A stretch of 64,000 nt of DNA from Liolophura sinensis (Eukaryota; Mollusca; Polyplacophora; Chitonida; Chitonidae), in assembly GCF_032854445.1 (NCBI RefSeq), contig NC_088295.1:55287249-55351248 (forward strand), written 5' to 3'. Positions within the stretch are counted from its first letter, which is position 1. Every line of letters starts with the position of its first letter. A program made the position numbers and the translations under genes. Positions 12,429-26,524 of this stretch are shown piece after piece. The notes beneath the pieces are model-generated. The model was not told the DNA's origin, searched no databases, and saw nothing but the letters and a program-made list of their open reading frames with translations.

Positions 12429-13759
12429 TAAGTGAGCATTATGACAGCTTAAGGTAGATTTATTTACAACAGTCCAATGTAGATAATCTGAATAACCTTG
12501 TTGAAAAAGATTGAAGATTTTTTCAAAAATATTTTTGTTTTTTTATACTTTTTATACTTTTTTTTATAAAATATGTGCAGCTACAGTTCGATTGAAAAAG
12601 CTTATTCGGCTACATTTTCATAGAAAGTATTTAAATGTGCATTTAGGATTTTAGGGCATTGGTAATTTGCCATGTTTGTTAAATGGGTATGAAAAAAAGT
12701 GATTTAAAGATATTTTTTTACTACCAGGTGATACTTGAAGATCTAGGAACTCAAAGAATTTTTTAACAAAACTAAGTGTTCACCTGTAACCCGATGAATA
12801 AGGGTCGCGTGCAGATAGGAAGAAACTATACAAGCTGTCAGATTCTAATCCAGCATGGGTTTAAGCAGATGTCAGAGGATTGGTAATGTTTATACAATGC
12901 CTGAAGAATGCTTACAGTGCTTTGGCTTTTAAGCATGGCCACGTGTCCATAGTGAATTCTTCACAAGTGAAATGGTCAAGAAATCCATGTATGTGGTCTG
13001 GGATCATTGTTAGTGTTCAAAGTTTTCAAGTGGCTCTCAATTGCCCGGCCTAAAAATATATGTATTTGAGAAGCCCCGTTTTGACCTTTTGATTGCCCAT
13101 GTTCCCTTGGCTGAATGGGATTCCTTTGGCTGCCTTGCTGGTCTCCCTGGGCAATGTTCAAGAGGTCGGTTGAAGATTGTGTACAGAAGAAGACAGGTTT
13201 CTCTTCTACACAGCACCTTTAAGGAGTGTTTCGCAGACAATCCGTAAACTTTGGCTCACCAAGGGGGGAAAAAGGTTCAGCACTTCCAAGGTTTGAGTAA
13301 ATGATTGATAGAGGAAGCTGATGCCCTACCCATTCTCCATACACCCAAAAAACCCTTTGCGCCCACGCTTCTAAGAGATCGAAACCAAACTGTTTTCAGA
13401 ATTCTTTACATTTGGCTGGCTCAGCTGTTCATTCTGCCACCAGGAACTTACAAACTGTGGATTGATACCTTTCATCATGGTGCTGATTTCTTCAAGTTGT
13501 TCTCTCAGAGATTTTACCCACAGAGTTCTCTACCAACCACTTGTCTCATTTCAGCATGGTCGTGTAGTTTGTTTCTTTAATATAAATATATGTTTGTCAT
13601 TTGAGGCTTTATGGTAGTCTACAATTAAGAATAAATATACCACCTGACAAATTAATCATATAAAAGACAAGTACTTACCTTCAACTCCTTTACAACGTAT
13701 TAGTAATACTGTGTTCCTTTTTTAAAATTTTTGCTCAATATTACAAGACAGAAATGTTA

Positions 13760-13838
13760 AGTTCTGTAATTCTTCAACCTTTTCATATTTTTGCAAGGTG
13801 CTTATTCGAGCATATTCTGGAGTGTCTTATTTTTTGTT
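13760..13838 (-). mobile_element. MITE type B, one-end fragment
   Basis: CTGTAATTCTTCAACCTTTT and TTTTTGCAAGGTG match the reverse complement of the type B right end and adjoining interior. Confidence 0.55.
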
Positions 13839-16800
13839 GAATATTGGTGGTGCTTTACCTGAAGTTCAGCATTATGTTTTGCTTGATTCTGATTGATTCA
13901 TGCACCTTACAGGGCGATTAACGAGGTTTTTGTAAAATTTAATTAATTTCTTATCAGAGAATGTTATGTATCATTGTATGTGCTTTTGAAAGCACATTTT
14001 TAAAGGCCAAACTTTAGGTGATATATAGTATTTTGGGCATTAATTGGTATATGATGACAAAACAATGATATTATAAATGATAGTTGGTGTCACTTGATGT
14101 TCATACACGTGCGGTAGTTAAGCGAAATTTAGGCAGAGTCGAATTATGCATGACCCCAGCCTCGGTCCCAGCAAAGACTTACCCTTGGTCAGCCAAAGAT
14201 GGAAATTAATTACAGGTAGCACTCAAGACGCTGCTAACGAAGTCAGAAAGCTGTGGTGTTAAAGTCCATCTATTTACTGACGAGAGATGTAACGTCTAAC
14301 GTAAAGATGGCTGCCTCATGTTCCTTGTTAAACTGTTTATCATTTCCGTAAACCTTTGCAGATAAACAAATGCGGAGAACTGTTCAAGGGTCTCTCCTTA
14401 GTGGATCTTCTTCTAACCCATATTTTTCTCCTTGACTCTTTCTGTGAGGCGGGCTTGATGTAATTGTCTTTTTTCATCGTTATTTTCCCAATGTCTGTCA
14501 TACACAGATAGTACAACAATAGGCAAAGCCAATTTGGTTGCTTACAAACTTGATCGGTTTGAGGACTTTCAAGAAACACTGTTGCACATTTAGCTAGCTC
14601 TAGTTTCATTTTTAATACAAAATGAATCGTTTGTAGCTTTTTCAAGGGATAAAATACAATTTGTGTGTCAATTAAAAAGTCATGTCAGGTTGACACCCTT
14701 TGCAATAACTTTTATACATCTACCATACTACATACAATTTTACAAGTACATTTAGATGGTAGCAGTGTAGAAAGCTTTAGTAAAGTAATGTGCTTGACCA
14801 GTGCTCTGCAAGTGTGTTAGCAGTACTTGGTACTGTACGCTTCTAGTGCTGCTATACATACCTGCACATTATGTCAAGGGGGATCTTAGCCTTCTTGTAA
14901 CTAACACTGACAGGTAATTAATTAATAGGTCCATCAATGGAATATGGATATAATGACAGATGACAACATTGAGGGGATTCTGCCTTAGGGAGAAGTGTCA
15001 AGGATATCATTGGTTCTGTCATTCCATCAATCACTTGTGCACTCTGAAGAATGTCTTGGTAGGGACATACATGAACATGTATTTGTGCATGAACGCCCCA
15101 GAGACAACCCCTAATACCTGTAGTTACATTTTCTTATCTCTGTGATAGTGTTAGCCTTGCCTAAATGGTTGAGATTTTGCTCTCTGGAATCTTCAGCCAG
15201 CTTCAGTAATACATCTGGGTAGCACAATGAACTATCTCTAAAGGTGTCAGTTAACACACTTGAACCCCCAGATCATCCCGCTGGCCAATATCGTGCGGCC
15301 ATATCGTGTTTTCTTAGGCTGTTTGGTCAGTCCACTGGTGGGCCTGGTGTGCTAGCTGGGAACCTACAGCAGCAAAATGAAAAATTAGCAATTTATTGGT
15401 GGTGTAGCCTGGCTCAGTACCTGATAGCTTATCACTCCATCTTCTGGTACATGGTGAGCCATGTCAGAACCCTGATCTAGCCCTCATGTGAAGTATGTGT
15501 GACCTGGCCAGCAACCTTCTCGTATATCCCAGTAGACCATTTCCCCCTTTGTCAATCAAAACCATTGTCTAAGCGAACTTTGTGACAAAATTGCTCTGCA
15601 ATTTTGCCTTGGTCAATATTGGCAAATATGAATGTATGAAATCAATAAATGTAGGTCTTGCTTGCCTCTAGCAAGCCTCTGATTCATTGCTGTAAATCCT
15701 TGCTAGATCTATATGTGCATTGTAGATGTCCAGTTATTCTCATATGATCTTGTACTGCACTAGTATGTGTCCAGTTGGATAATTTATCCTCCAAAAAGTT
15801 CAAGTATTCAAAGTGTTAATTAATTGGAAACTACATAGATTGAATGCTTCAATTTGCTTGAAGATTTCTTTATTGGCCCATATTCAGTTTACTCGACAAG
15901 CCAATTTTCTAATACTTTTTTAATTGAAGTTAGACTGACCAGAAATTCAACGTTGTCATACAAATCTGTTTTGTTCGTCAGATTTTGCATTTCTTTGTTT
16001 GGTATTGAGTAAACTGAGGATTTTCATTTTTAGCTCTGATTGAGTGAACACAAACATGTAGCTGTTGTTAGTCATTTATTAGTGAAATTTTCATGGTTTT
16101 GTTCTTGTCAGGTTCTGAGAAAGTAAGAATGAAATTTTCAAATATTTTATGAAAAATTAAACATGTAAAGAACATAAAAATCCTGACATTAAAAGGAACA
16201 GCAAATATCGGTCCAAACTAAGAAAAAATTAATACATTTTTTTTGGTTAGAAAAGAAAAGTGTGTTTGAAATGTTCATCTCCAACAAATGTATAATGATT
16301 TTTTTGTTTTTCTTGCATTATTGTGTGTCTGGGGTACATGTGTGCATGGGATCATTAAGCCAGAGATACATGCACTTGTAGCTGTTCCTTTTCTACTAAG
16401 GCTACATCTACATGTATAATGTGTTAGAATGCTAAGAAGACTGGTTTTAATGTTACAGTTAAAGAAGTTGTGGAAAGTCGGGGCCTTTCACCGAGCCACC
16501 TGCCTAAGCCTAAGATGTAGGTGTACATATAAAATCTCCAGTGTAAATCCTGTCAGACAGTACATCTTCAGTTATTTGTTAATACACTAAACATCTTTTA
16601 TAAACATCTGGCTATTTTATTATGACATGTCTTGTCTTCAGGAGATGTAATGTTGCGATGGTGTTCTGGCAGAGATGTCCAGAGGCTGTAGTATAAAGCT
16701 AGGCTCAGCCTCTGTTTAAAACCAACCAAGCAGCCTGCTGAAAGATTTGACTCCTTGCTACAGGGGAAATCACTACTTGGGTTGCTGCCAGGTGATTTCT

Positions 16801-16982
16801 CATTAGCACATGTTGGGCCTGCATTACATACCATTGTAATAGACTCGGACTCGGCGTGATGTTCGTAGGCGAGATATCGCACAAACTACACTAATGGTTA
16901 CTTATTTCCAGGTAATTTACTCACGCTCAGGTTACGTAATTTCGACCTCTTTTCTGTGCTAGAACTATTAATTAACCATCTT

Positions 16983-17192
16983 AAAGGTCCGTTCCAGTTG
17001 TAAATTTTTCACATATGAAAGAGCAACCTTCAGTGCAATTTATGAACATTGTTAATTACATTTTGGAGACAAAACTACATTGGTTGGATTGGCCAATTTC
17101 AGGGCTTAACAAAAAGTAAAATTTTCTTACTCTGCATGGAATAAATGCGTTCAGACACCTTGCAAACATACAAAAAGGTGGAAGAATTTCAG
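16983..17192. mobile_element. MITE, interior type B
   Basis: Interior GAGCAACCTTCAGTGCAATT, TTTTGGAGACAAAACTACAT, TGGTTGGATTGGCCAATTTC. The right end AAAAAGGTGGAAGAATTTCAG is followed by TA; the left end is degenerate. Confidence 0.75.
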
Positions 17193-17407
17193 TAAGTGGA
17201 TATCAGTTATGATACATGTATGTATAAACCAGCCTTGTTCAAAGTTAGTATGTAGTTTAGTTGTTTACTTTGTGATACTTACTTCTTGATACTTTACTCC
17301 TCTCTCCATATTAGGTAATTAGCAGAAAGTACATGAACTAGGATCTCCAACAATTTCCAAAAAAAAAAAAAAATAGCAATGGTAGGGATAATTACTACAG
17401 TTATATG

Positions 17408-17560
17408 TAAAACTACTCCCTACCTACCAAAAATATTCAACCCTTCCAACAGCCTCCCTGACCAATATTTTCAAACATTCTGAGAGAGCTATATGGTGTA
17501 TAGAAATAATTTGCACAGTTTTATGAAGCTTTCCCTCTAGTGACAGGCCAACTTTCAATG
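17408..17560 (-). mobile_element. MITE type C fragment, minus orientation
   Basis: TATTCAACCCTTCCAACAGC, ACCAATATTTTCAAACATTC, TGAGAGAGCTATATGGTGTA and ATAATTTGCACAGTTTTATG match the reverse of type C; the far half has diverged. Confidence 0.6.
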
Positions 17561-20500
17561 TCCTCTACTTTTGGCTGTATTTTTAGTTAAATTGTCTTGC
17601 ATTTTCGTACATTTTCTTTACATATATTGTTACATACTGTTCAGTGCCTGCAATTTTTAAATAGCACTGTCTATTCATGCTGTGGTTTTACGCCATGTTG
17701 GAATTATGTTCCTGTGTATTTAATTCATCTATGATCTGTCACTGTGGCAAAGGTGAGTGTGCAGAATTTCCTGGTGACACATTAGATGGTTTGTGGCAAG
17801 ACAGAAAAAAATGTGCAAGTATGTTTTCTGTGGTTTGGAATTGGAGAAGAACTTCCATGTCCAAAATTCCATTTTCAGGGTAACACAGCTAAAGAATTTT
17901 GGCACATGCACTTGCTAAACATACAAGCCTGTATATCTTCTAGCCATAATAACCTTGTCAATGTAATCTGATATTTGCTGTGATAAATGTGAGGGAAAGA
18001 CTGGCAGATTTTAATTCCTCTATAAATATTGTTTTGTTTGTGCTGTTAATTGATAAACTTCACTGCGGAAAGCCGACCTATAAAATAAGCAGCCATTTAA
18101 TATGATAACTGTACATAATGTAGGGGACACCCACACATTTGCTTCAATCACTTTAATGGAAAACCCACAACAAAATGATAAATTGTTTCATCTTGTTCTA
18201 ATTTAGGCTTTTCCATTTCTTGTCATTTTTATTTCCACTCCATTTTTACTTTGTCCTCAAATAGTATAGCCAAGCCTTCCATTAATTTTTGATATGTCAG
18301 TTATTTTAATCCTCTCTGTATAGTTTGAAATTAGAAACTATCTTTATTTGGAAAGATATTTCTGACTTCATTTTGACCAAAATAGCTTTCCCTAATGCTC
18401 AAGCAATGTACATGTAACTCTTTAACACTTGGCATTTATTATAAATAGACATTGCTTTTTCCTGTCAACATTTTTTTTTTCTGGGGTTTCATTTGTAATG
18501 GTGTTCAAAGTATCAGCTTTCATTGAGCATGCATATTCTGTTTATGTATTGATATCAGAAATATAATCCTTTTTGACATTATTTCTATAGTGAAAGAGAA
18601 AAAATTGATCAGAACAGCTAAATATTATGTGTTTGCAATGTTTATACCATTGGCATTGGGTCTCGATATGATAATATCTTAACAGGGTTGGAATTAAGGT
18701 CCGGTGATGGTAACCTGGTTGTGGGTTACCATATTTTCAGGTGTGCTAACCCATGATAAAGGATAGGTTGCCACCCGTGATTGAAGGGACTTGCCACTTA
18801 TACAGCGTATTTTGGCTTCGCCACGTATCTGGGAGCAGTGTGCTGGGAGCAAACTTTGCTCTGAACTTTAGTGAGTTTATCTGCATTTGCCTCATAAACA
18901 AAATCATTGTGGAATACTCACTTTACTGCCTTTAATTTTTGATATTTTCTGCAAGCTTCAAACAAAGTTTTCATTGATAGGCATGCATGGTTACAAGGTG
19001 TAACTCTTCTGTGTACAGAGGTAAATTAATACTGGGTGGGTTTCCCGAAAATATTCTGCTTGACAAATGTGGAGGTAAGGATTTGAGAGGCCATATTTCA
19101 TTGGCTAGTTACATGACACATGTTGACCTCATGGCACAATGCAGCGCACTGGTTGGTTCTCCACAGACAGGGACCAGAGAACAAGCCGAACTGAAAACAT
19201 GAAATGTAAATTTAGTGTCAAGCAATATAATTTGCGGTATATCATCTGAGAGGTAAAGGTTTCCAGTTACTCAATCAGATCAAGGTTTAAGAGAAAATTT
19301 TCTTTGTACTTTCTGTGTTTTCCTTTGAAACTGCAGTCATTCCAAGAGTCTATAATTGTCGCATAATGAGGAGTGGCAGTGTGGATGTTACAGTGTACAT
19401 GCAGACAAGTAACGTTATTGGTCCGGGTAGTTGACGTAAGAGAGGCCTCGCATCAGTATATCAATGCCAGGCATCACTAGCCTAGGTTAATATTTTACGA
19501 ATCAGTGATTAAAACACTTCGTCTTTGCTGCAAGATATTGCTGACAAAGAAGTGTTGGCCCACCCCAAGCCACAACGAAGGGATAACCGTTCTCCATTTT
19601 GGAGATTCACACCCGGCAACCGATACGTAACCCAATGATTGTTTGCTGCTTAATTCCAACCCTGTCATCATGATCACTCATGTTTGTCTGTCCATCTGTC
19701 TGTTCGTAAGGACGATATGATCTTGCAACACTCGCTTTTGCCTTAAACAATGGGGTCCAATGTCCATTCTGTTGTTCTTTACTATAGTACTGTATGTCAC
19801 GCTTTTAGGATGAAGTTCATGGGATTATAAAACACTTATTCTAGATGTAATGTACACATAGCGTATTACTGATTCATGTATACATGCCCATTGATCCAGG
19901 GACAAATGTTATACATGATCATTGCCTCTGCAAGTAAACATGCATACATTTTACACAATGCCAGGTCTTCATTTGAGCTAAACATTTTTGCCCAGTGACT
20001 AGCACAGAGCAGGTCCGAACTAGCAGCCCTTAGGTGATTTGTAGAGAATGTTGATTTGTTTTAAAATCTATGCTACACCTGTAAAATTGAATATAGTTGA
20101 AGCTATATATTCGAAGATTTTAATACCACATATATGCAGATGTTGGCATTTGTATGACACAAAAACCTGTACAGTCAGGCTTTAATTGATTGAACCTGGA
20201 AGGATGAGTATATTGTTGTGTGTAATTTTGGTACATACCCTGACTGACCAGCACTTCATCGGGTGTACATATTAGACATGTATGTGTACAACCCATGGTA
20301 TGAGGTAGCCAGCTGATTGTTGTGATTGTAGTGCTGGGTATTGTACATGAAACTAGATGCAGGGACGGTAACAGCCTCTGGGGCTGACATTTACCATGTT
20401 ACCCCTAGCATCCGCAGTCAGAGCAAATTTTCTGACCAGCAGATATTGGCAGATCTGTCCACCCTGCCAAATGACTGCCAATCAGGCACAGGCGACTGCC

Positions 20501-21545
20501 AGGCTTAGTTGACCATTAATTTGTGGACTGCATGTTCAAGCTGCATGTAAGTTGTCAGGGTAATATAACAGTTATCAGGACGATGAATGCATGCGCTAAG
20601 TGTCCAGGGTAGTCTGACCGCCTACATGTCCAGATCAAGGTAGGTAAGCATGTGTTGTTCGTGAGAGGGAGCGTCAGAGGGGTGTCGGATAGCAGGCTGT
20701 CTACTCTAGCAGCTGTCAGAGATACAGTCCAAAACACCGTTGTTATCAAGGGTTTGTTACAATTAGGCGGGTGCAATGCCCTCCCTTTAGAGATGTGCAA
20801 CTGGCTTATTTTAGCTCAACATTTTCCAGGACCAGGGGATAATTGGTTACCAGTGTATTAGGGCTTAAGACTGGTATTAGTCCAGGCTAAGGTGTCGTTT
20901 GGTTTGTGTATGCGACGAGTGTAAGGATTTAAGTCAAGTTTAACTTGTGATACACTGTTGGACAACTGGTCCCTGTAAGGGAAAGGAGTTTTAGGATTCA
21001 AATGCTCCAAACTTTCTCAGTTGACCCCTAGAAAAGTTGACGATTCCCAGTAGATTTGCATATATCATAAGGAGTCAAATTGGGTCTCAAATATTTTAGT
21101 GACTCCTGAGTTAAAAGTGGAATCCTCAGTTGAAGTTATTATACTGTTCTTCAAACAGTTTGAGTTCTTTCAGGGAAAAGTAGTCAAATATAATTGTGGG
21201 TCTACAGTAGTTCTTCTACATCCACATCTTTATATGATTTGAATTAACTTGAACGGCTTTGTATTACTTAAATTGTAATTGATTGTTACATGTTAAATAG
21301 AGATAGTATGGTTTGTTTGGAATCTACATTTAGGATGATTCCCTTTTGGATAAATATGAGTTTCAGGAGCAGCGATAATATTTTACGACCTTCAATTTGA
21401 CTGTAAAAATTGCGTTGTTTTTATTTTATGTAAATTGAAGGGCTAAGAGAACAGTTGTTACTGTAATGGAAATTTGCAACTAAAAATGCCATATGAATAT
21501 GTGTACGCCGAAGTTTGATTTGTCGCTTGTGTAAGAACTAGGATT

Positions 21546-21745
21546 TTTATTTATTTATTTATTTATTTGATTGGTGTTTTACACCAAACTCAACAATATT
21601 TCACTTATACAGCGGCAGCCAGCATTATGGAGGGAGGAAACCAGGCAAAGACCTGGCTAAACCCATGACCATCCGTAGGTTGCTGGAAGACGTGCAGCGG
21701 GAGAGAGAGAGCCAGCAAGAGCTTGACCTCAACTCACAGTGATGG
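21546..21745 (-). mobile_element. SINE family 1
   Basis: A (TTTA)5-like tail, GATTGGTGTTTTACACC, GCCAGCATTATGGAGGGAGG, CCATGACCATCCGTAGGTTG and GAGCTTGACCTCAACTCACA are visible. The tRNA head is truncated. Confidence 0.8.
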
Positions 21746-22233
21746 CTAATTGTGTGCCTGCGTCAGTTAGGCATGAACTGTCAGTAATCAGGCCTGTGTG
21801 AACATTGTACGCTACGGATGTACCCTGGATTAGCAGAGCTGTTAGGAAACTGTGTAATGGCAGGAAATATCAGCTAATGACAGAGGGAGTTAAGGGGCCT
21901 TGCTACATATACAGTAGCTTTTTGAACAGTACTAAGCCAAAACTATAAGTCTGGCTAGTTAGCCATGTAGCTCTCTTGAAATGAAGGAAAAAGTTGTGAA
22001 AGCCTGCTTGTAGCTCGTACAGCATATCTATTATTACTGCTACATTTTTGTGTATGGTGGTACACACTTACAGTATCAGAATGACAACTCAGTGGGACTT
22101 TCAATGATACATGTAGGTTCTTGCACTTCTTGGTAAGGTACACATACATGTACATGTATCATAATCCCATCATTGGTGCATGGCATGGGAGGGGTTTGCG
22201 CGTAATGTCATCACTTTGGCAGAACAGTAGCCA

Positions 22234-22297
22234 GGTAGCCATATTGGAGTCTTGTTTACAGGGGCTGCTACAGCTACAGTACTCCAGTATGGCTACC
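22234..22297. repeat. Imperfect inverted repeat (17-bp arms)
   Basis: GGTAGCCATATTGGAGT at 22,234-22,250 pairs with ACTCCAGTATGGCTACC at 22,281-22,297, 16 of 17. The GAGGGGTT sequences further out (near 22,190 and, inverted, 22,316) hint at a longer, eroded foldback. Confidence 0.7.
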
Positions 22298-25200
22298 AGA
22301 AGCAGGTCATGCAACCCCTCTGTAGTGAAGCCTGCATTTTCAAAGGAAGCGCATATGCATAGCATTTTGGCTGCTTAATGTCAACACAATGTATCAAAGG
22401 TAAATATAATTTAATGTCCAAAGAGTACAAAACCACATGTACTTTATGACCAGATTTTGTGTAAAAAGACTTTTATTAGATTACGAGAATTCCCGGAATG
22501 CGGCAAAGTGATTAACTTCGTCATGGACTGAATTGTAGGCTTGAATCAGTATGGACATTAAGAGGAATTTACTCATGAAATGTTATAAATGGCTAATATT
22601 AATATTAAGAACTATGACCACAGACCAGTTTTGTATAAAACAAAACCAGGGATTCTCTGAATATTCAATTCAAGTGGGGTTTCAAAACAGGAGCTTCCCT
22701 TGTTTTATATTATTATTAGGCTTTTGCATGTCTTTTGGCAGCCTGAATTTGGGTTTTTTTCTCTGTGTTACCCCAAATTTACAGATATACCGGTCAACAG
22801 ATTTGGGCCTTTAGTAGTCATGATTCACAAACGGGACCAAATTTCTAACCATGTGGGATGCAATCTCTTTACAGTCATACAGGCCTGGACACTTTTATGA
22901 AGAAGACTTTCTGATCCGTTCATCTTTGGATAAAGTTAACGACTGCTGCAAATTGGTTTTATTAGTACAAGTTGTATCCTGTGGAGGAATGAAGCAATTC
23001 AGTCTGAGTGGAACAATGGAGAATGTGTGCAAGGTGCAAATCCAAACTTACCAGTATTCCTTGACCTTCAGTACCCTTATACAGCCCCTTCTAACAATCT
23101 CTGACTACCAGACATGCCAATATTTGTCTCAAAATCCCCTCCAACTGATTGAGTCCTAGTTGTATACCACCAAATTAGAATCACTTTATCTTGGGTATTG
23201 TTGCCGGACAAATGAAGAACCAAGTCATGTGGGAGTCTCAGGCTGTCTAGGCATAATTCTTGATCGCAGTTGTATGGACCGAAGTGCTCTAGTAAAGTCT
23301 CATTCATTCTAGCTGATTCCATTTTATTCTGAACATTATTAACTCACTTTTATCCCTAAGAACAAGAATAATGTTGGCCAAGTGAAAAAATCTTTCTTAG
23401 AGCTTTCCATTATTGTATTAAGACCGATGTCTTGCCTGCAACATCCAGCACTATTGGTTTTTCATATACATGTAGCTGTTGTTGATGATTGATGGAGCTC
23501 CCTCCACCCCCGCCACACCACGCCACTCGTCCCCACCCAATACCACTTCTTGCTGTTAATTTCTTTGTATTGACCTTAATTCATTTAATTGCCTAAACTT
23601 TAGGTGTGCAGTATGCATTCAAAATAAATTTTGATATGTAATTCTAGGCTAGCTACATATGTTCTTCCCATGAAAGTTTAGGGATTTCATTGAAATTTTC
23701 AGTGTGGAATCATGCGTAACATGTACCACAATATTGTTGAAATCCATTATGCATTTATATGAATTGAAAATCTTTCATTGGTTGAAACATTAGGTGCTTT
23801 ATTGATGCCAACAGTGTTTACATCTGCCCCTTGGGCTCAGGCATTATTAAACTTCTTTTGAGTGTGTGATTTCTGCTACAGGAGTAGCAGGAGAACTCCA
23901 TGGAAAAGTTTTCCCACGACCCAAAATTGCGCAAAACTGTCCTCACTGACTTCCCTTTTTTTCTTTTGCATCATTGAATGAGCCCCTCGAGAAAAACAGA
24001 TGACGAAGCAATTCAGAAGATGGTAGTTATATACCCTTGAAAAGTTTTTGCCTTTGTTTATTATGTACGGTCTCGCAGAACTAGTTATCTGTTTTTCAAA
24101 TTTTAAAAAATCACATGTTCATTGTAAGTAAGGGGTTGAGTACTGGCACTCTTTTGCCTGAGGAGGTGGGAAAGAATGTTTGACAGCCAGCCAAACTATC
24201 TGTCTGTTGGTCGGGAAGGTTCCCGCAGGCATGCAGTTACAAGAGGGAATGAATGAAAATGATGTTTTAAGTAGTAGCACGTATTCAGGCGGGAATGCAC
24301 AGAGCGCTGTGTGGGAATTTGAAGCGGAAAAGACTCGTGTGTTTACTTACGGCACACCAGTGGCAATCTCTTGTTTATTGGGCGGAAATGGTCTTTAATG
24401 ATTTGGTACCGAACATAAGAGAACGGTGGATATTCCGATGTAACATGGGATTAGCTTAGATGTGGACTGCTCAGATTTTTTTGATAGTCCAGTTCCCTGC
24501 ACATGTGTGAGAGTAGTAGGCAGGGTGAAGCGGTTTCTGTTAGGGAGTACAAACCTCAGCTGTAGAGGAAGGCACCGTCATGTAGGTATGTACATGTACG
24601 TGTTGTGTACTGTAGGGGAATTCTAGAGCCACCTTTAACATTTCTCTGTAGTCATGTTGGTCTCATGTGCTGCCGGCCTCCATCAGAAGCTTTCATCTTA
24701 TGCTTTGACGATAAAACTGTCTAAGATATTCAGTGGAAGGTAGGCCTAATTGTTTTCAGTAATGATTCAAACAGCATGTGCTGATCATGAAATTTCATGT
24801 AAACTGTACATGAATTTAAATTTGAATTGTTCATTGGACATCAAACTGTTAATGAAGTACTTAGATAGAATGATAGATGTTCATGCAGATCTATAGTATA
24901 TGCAAGATTATAAAGTGACTGTCATTGACCATGTGTATGGTATTTCCAAGTTCCACTGCGAGCAGTTTGCTTTTGCCAGAGAAAGTTTTGTACTGAAATA
25001 TAAACTAATAAGGCAGGCAAAAAAATAGTTGCTATATGTATTAACATATATACATGTAGCTGTATATTGCTCTCTCTTTTTGTAAAACCCCAAAACTTAC
25101 TGGTATACATGCATGATTAAAATGTACAATTACATGTATTTTTTAAGTAAAGTGATTTGGTTAATTGATATGTAAAGTGTTTGTATTAAATAATTTTTTC

Positions 25201-25387
25201 ATGGGAAAGTTAATTGAAAAGGCATTAGGCAAGAGAATGGTATAACACATACATGTAGTAAGGCCTGAGCTATGTTTACTTACATTGTAGATATATAGAC
25301 CTTTATTTTTATAACTGATTTCCTTGTGCTACATGTGTGTCAAGCTTACTTTTCTCATATGATGCACCACTCATTTAGTTTACTGCT

Positions 25388-25740
25388 TTGGTGGCACAAT
25401 GGGTAGAGCATTCGCCTCAATGTTGGGAGACCTCGAAATGAAACCTGGGCCGGGTCATACCAAAGACTTTAAAAATGGTACTTGCTGCTGTCTCATTTGG
25501 CACTCAGCTCTGAGAGGTTAGAGCAAAGAAACAGGATTGGTAGGCCTGGTGTCAGTATAGTGTGATTGGGTGGGGTGTCATGAGGGTCTGTGACATGATA
25601 CTTCAGTGGTGGTAAGTACCTGGGCAGCCCTGCCACAAGAAGACACACTATATGTACATATACCAAATAATTCCTTGTCATCATATGACTGGAAAATTGT
25701 TAAATACGGCGTTAAACCCCAAGCACACATACACGTATGC
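25388..25740 (+). mobile_element. tRNA-derived SINE family 4
   Basis: TGGCACAATGGGTAGAGCAT at the start matches a tRNA A box (TRGCNNAGYNGG, 11 of 12). A degenerate B box follows near 25,434. The body contains AAAGACTTTAAAAATGGTAC, CTGGTGTCAGTATAGTGTGA and GTCATCATATGACTGGAAAA. The end AAATACGGCGTTAAACCCCA again shows the GGCGT-AAAC type of 3' end. Confidence 0.7.
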
Positions 25741-26439
25741 TCATTTATTTCTAATGATTATAGAATTTTGTCCATAGTAGACATTTAGGTCTTAAAAGAA
25801 CAATTTGTGGGGGAAAAGATCTTTAAAAATTGTTGTACAAGTGTATGTTGACATTCATAATACCCTGAAGAGTGAACAGTTGTGTGTTTTTAATTTTTCA
25901 GGGATAATTGAAAAAAATGTGTGATAAAAAATTCAGATTCAGCAAAAGATTTTTAAATCTTTAAAAAACAAGCATGCTGTGTAAATAATAAATGTCCATC
26001 AGAGCAGCTAATGGTTATTATAAGATACTCTACCGTAGAACAAGTGTAGCATATTAAAGTGTTGCCTTGTTGTACTCACAGCAACACAGCATTTCCAAAC
26101 ACTAGTTGTCACGAAATCGGAGCTTGATTCGTTCCGTGTGGCACTTAGGTAACCAAAGTCTTGTTAGGCTTCGGGGGAAGCTTGGGCAAACCTGTTGCTA
26201 TTCTGTCTCTAATTTTATCTTGCCATATAACATACATATATATATGTGTACCTGAGGCTGTCCATGTTTTTTTTTTTTACTCTCCAGTTGCTTGTAAATA
26301 CATTATAGCATTATAGGTATTTGCTTGGGTTTTTTTTCTCTTTAGCTAGTATAAGAAGATGACAAATGCTAATTGCCCGGCTTTATCTAGACATATCTTT
26401 ACTGTTCACTCTCAGGTGTTCTTCATCAGTTGATCCGTA

Positions 26440-26524
26440 TGTATTTTATTTGTTTGATTGGGGTTTTACGCTGTTCTCAAGATTATTTTACTTATACGGC
26501 GGCAGCCAGCATTATGGTGGGACA
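26440..26524 (-). mobile_element. SINE family 1, 3' fragment
   Basis: TTTGTTTGATTGGGGTTTTACGC-type tail and GGCGGCAGCCAGCATTATGG, then an abrupt end after GGTGGGACA. 5'-truncated insertion. Confidence 0.75.
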
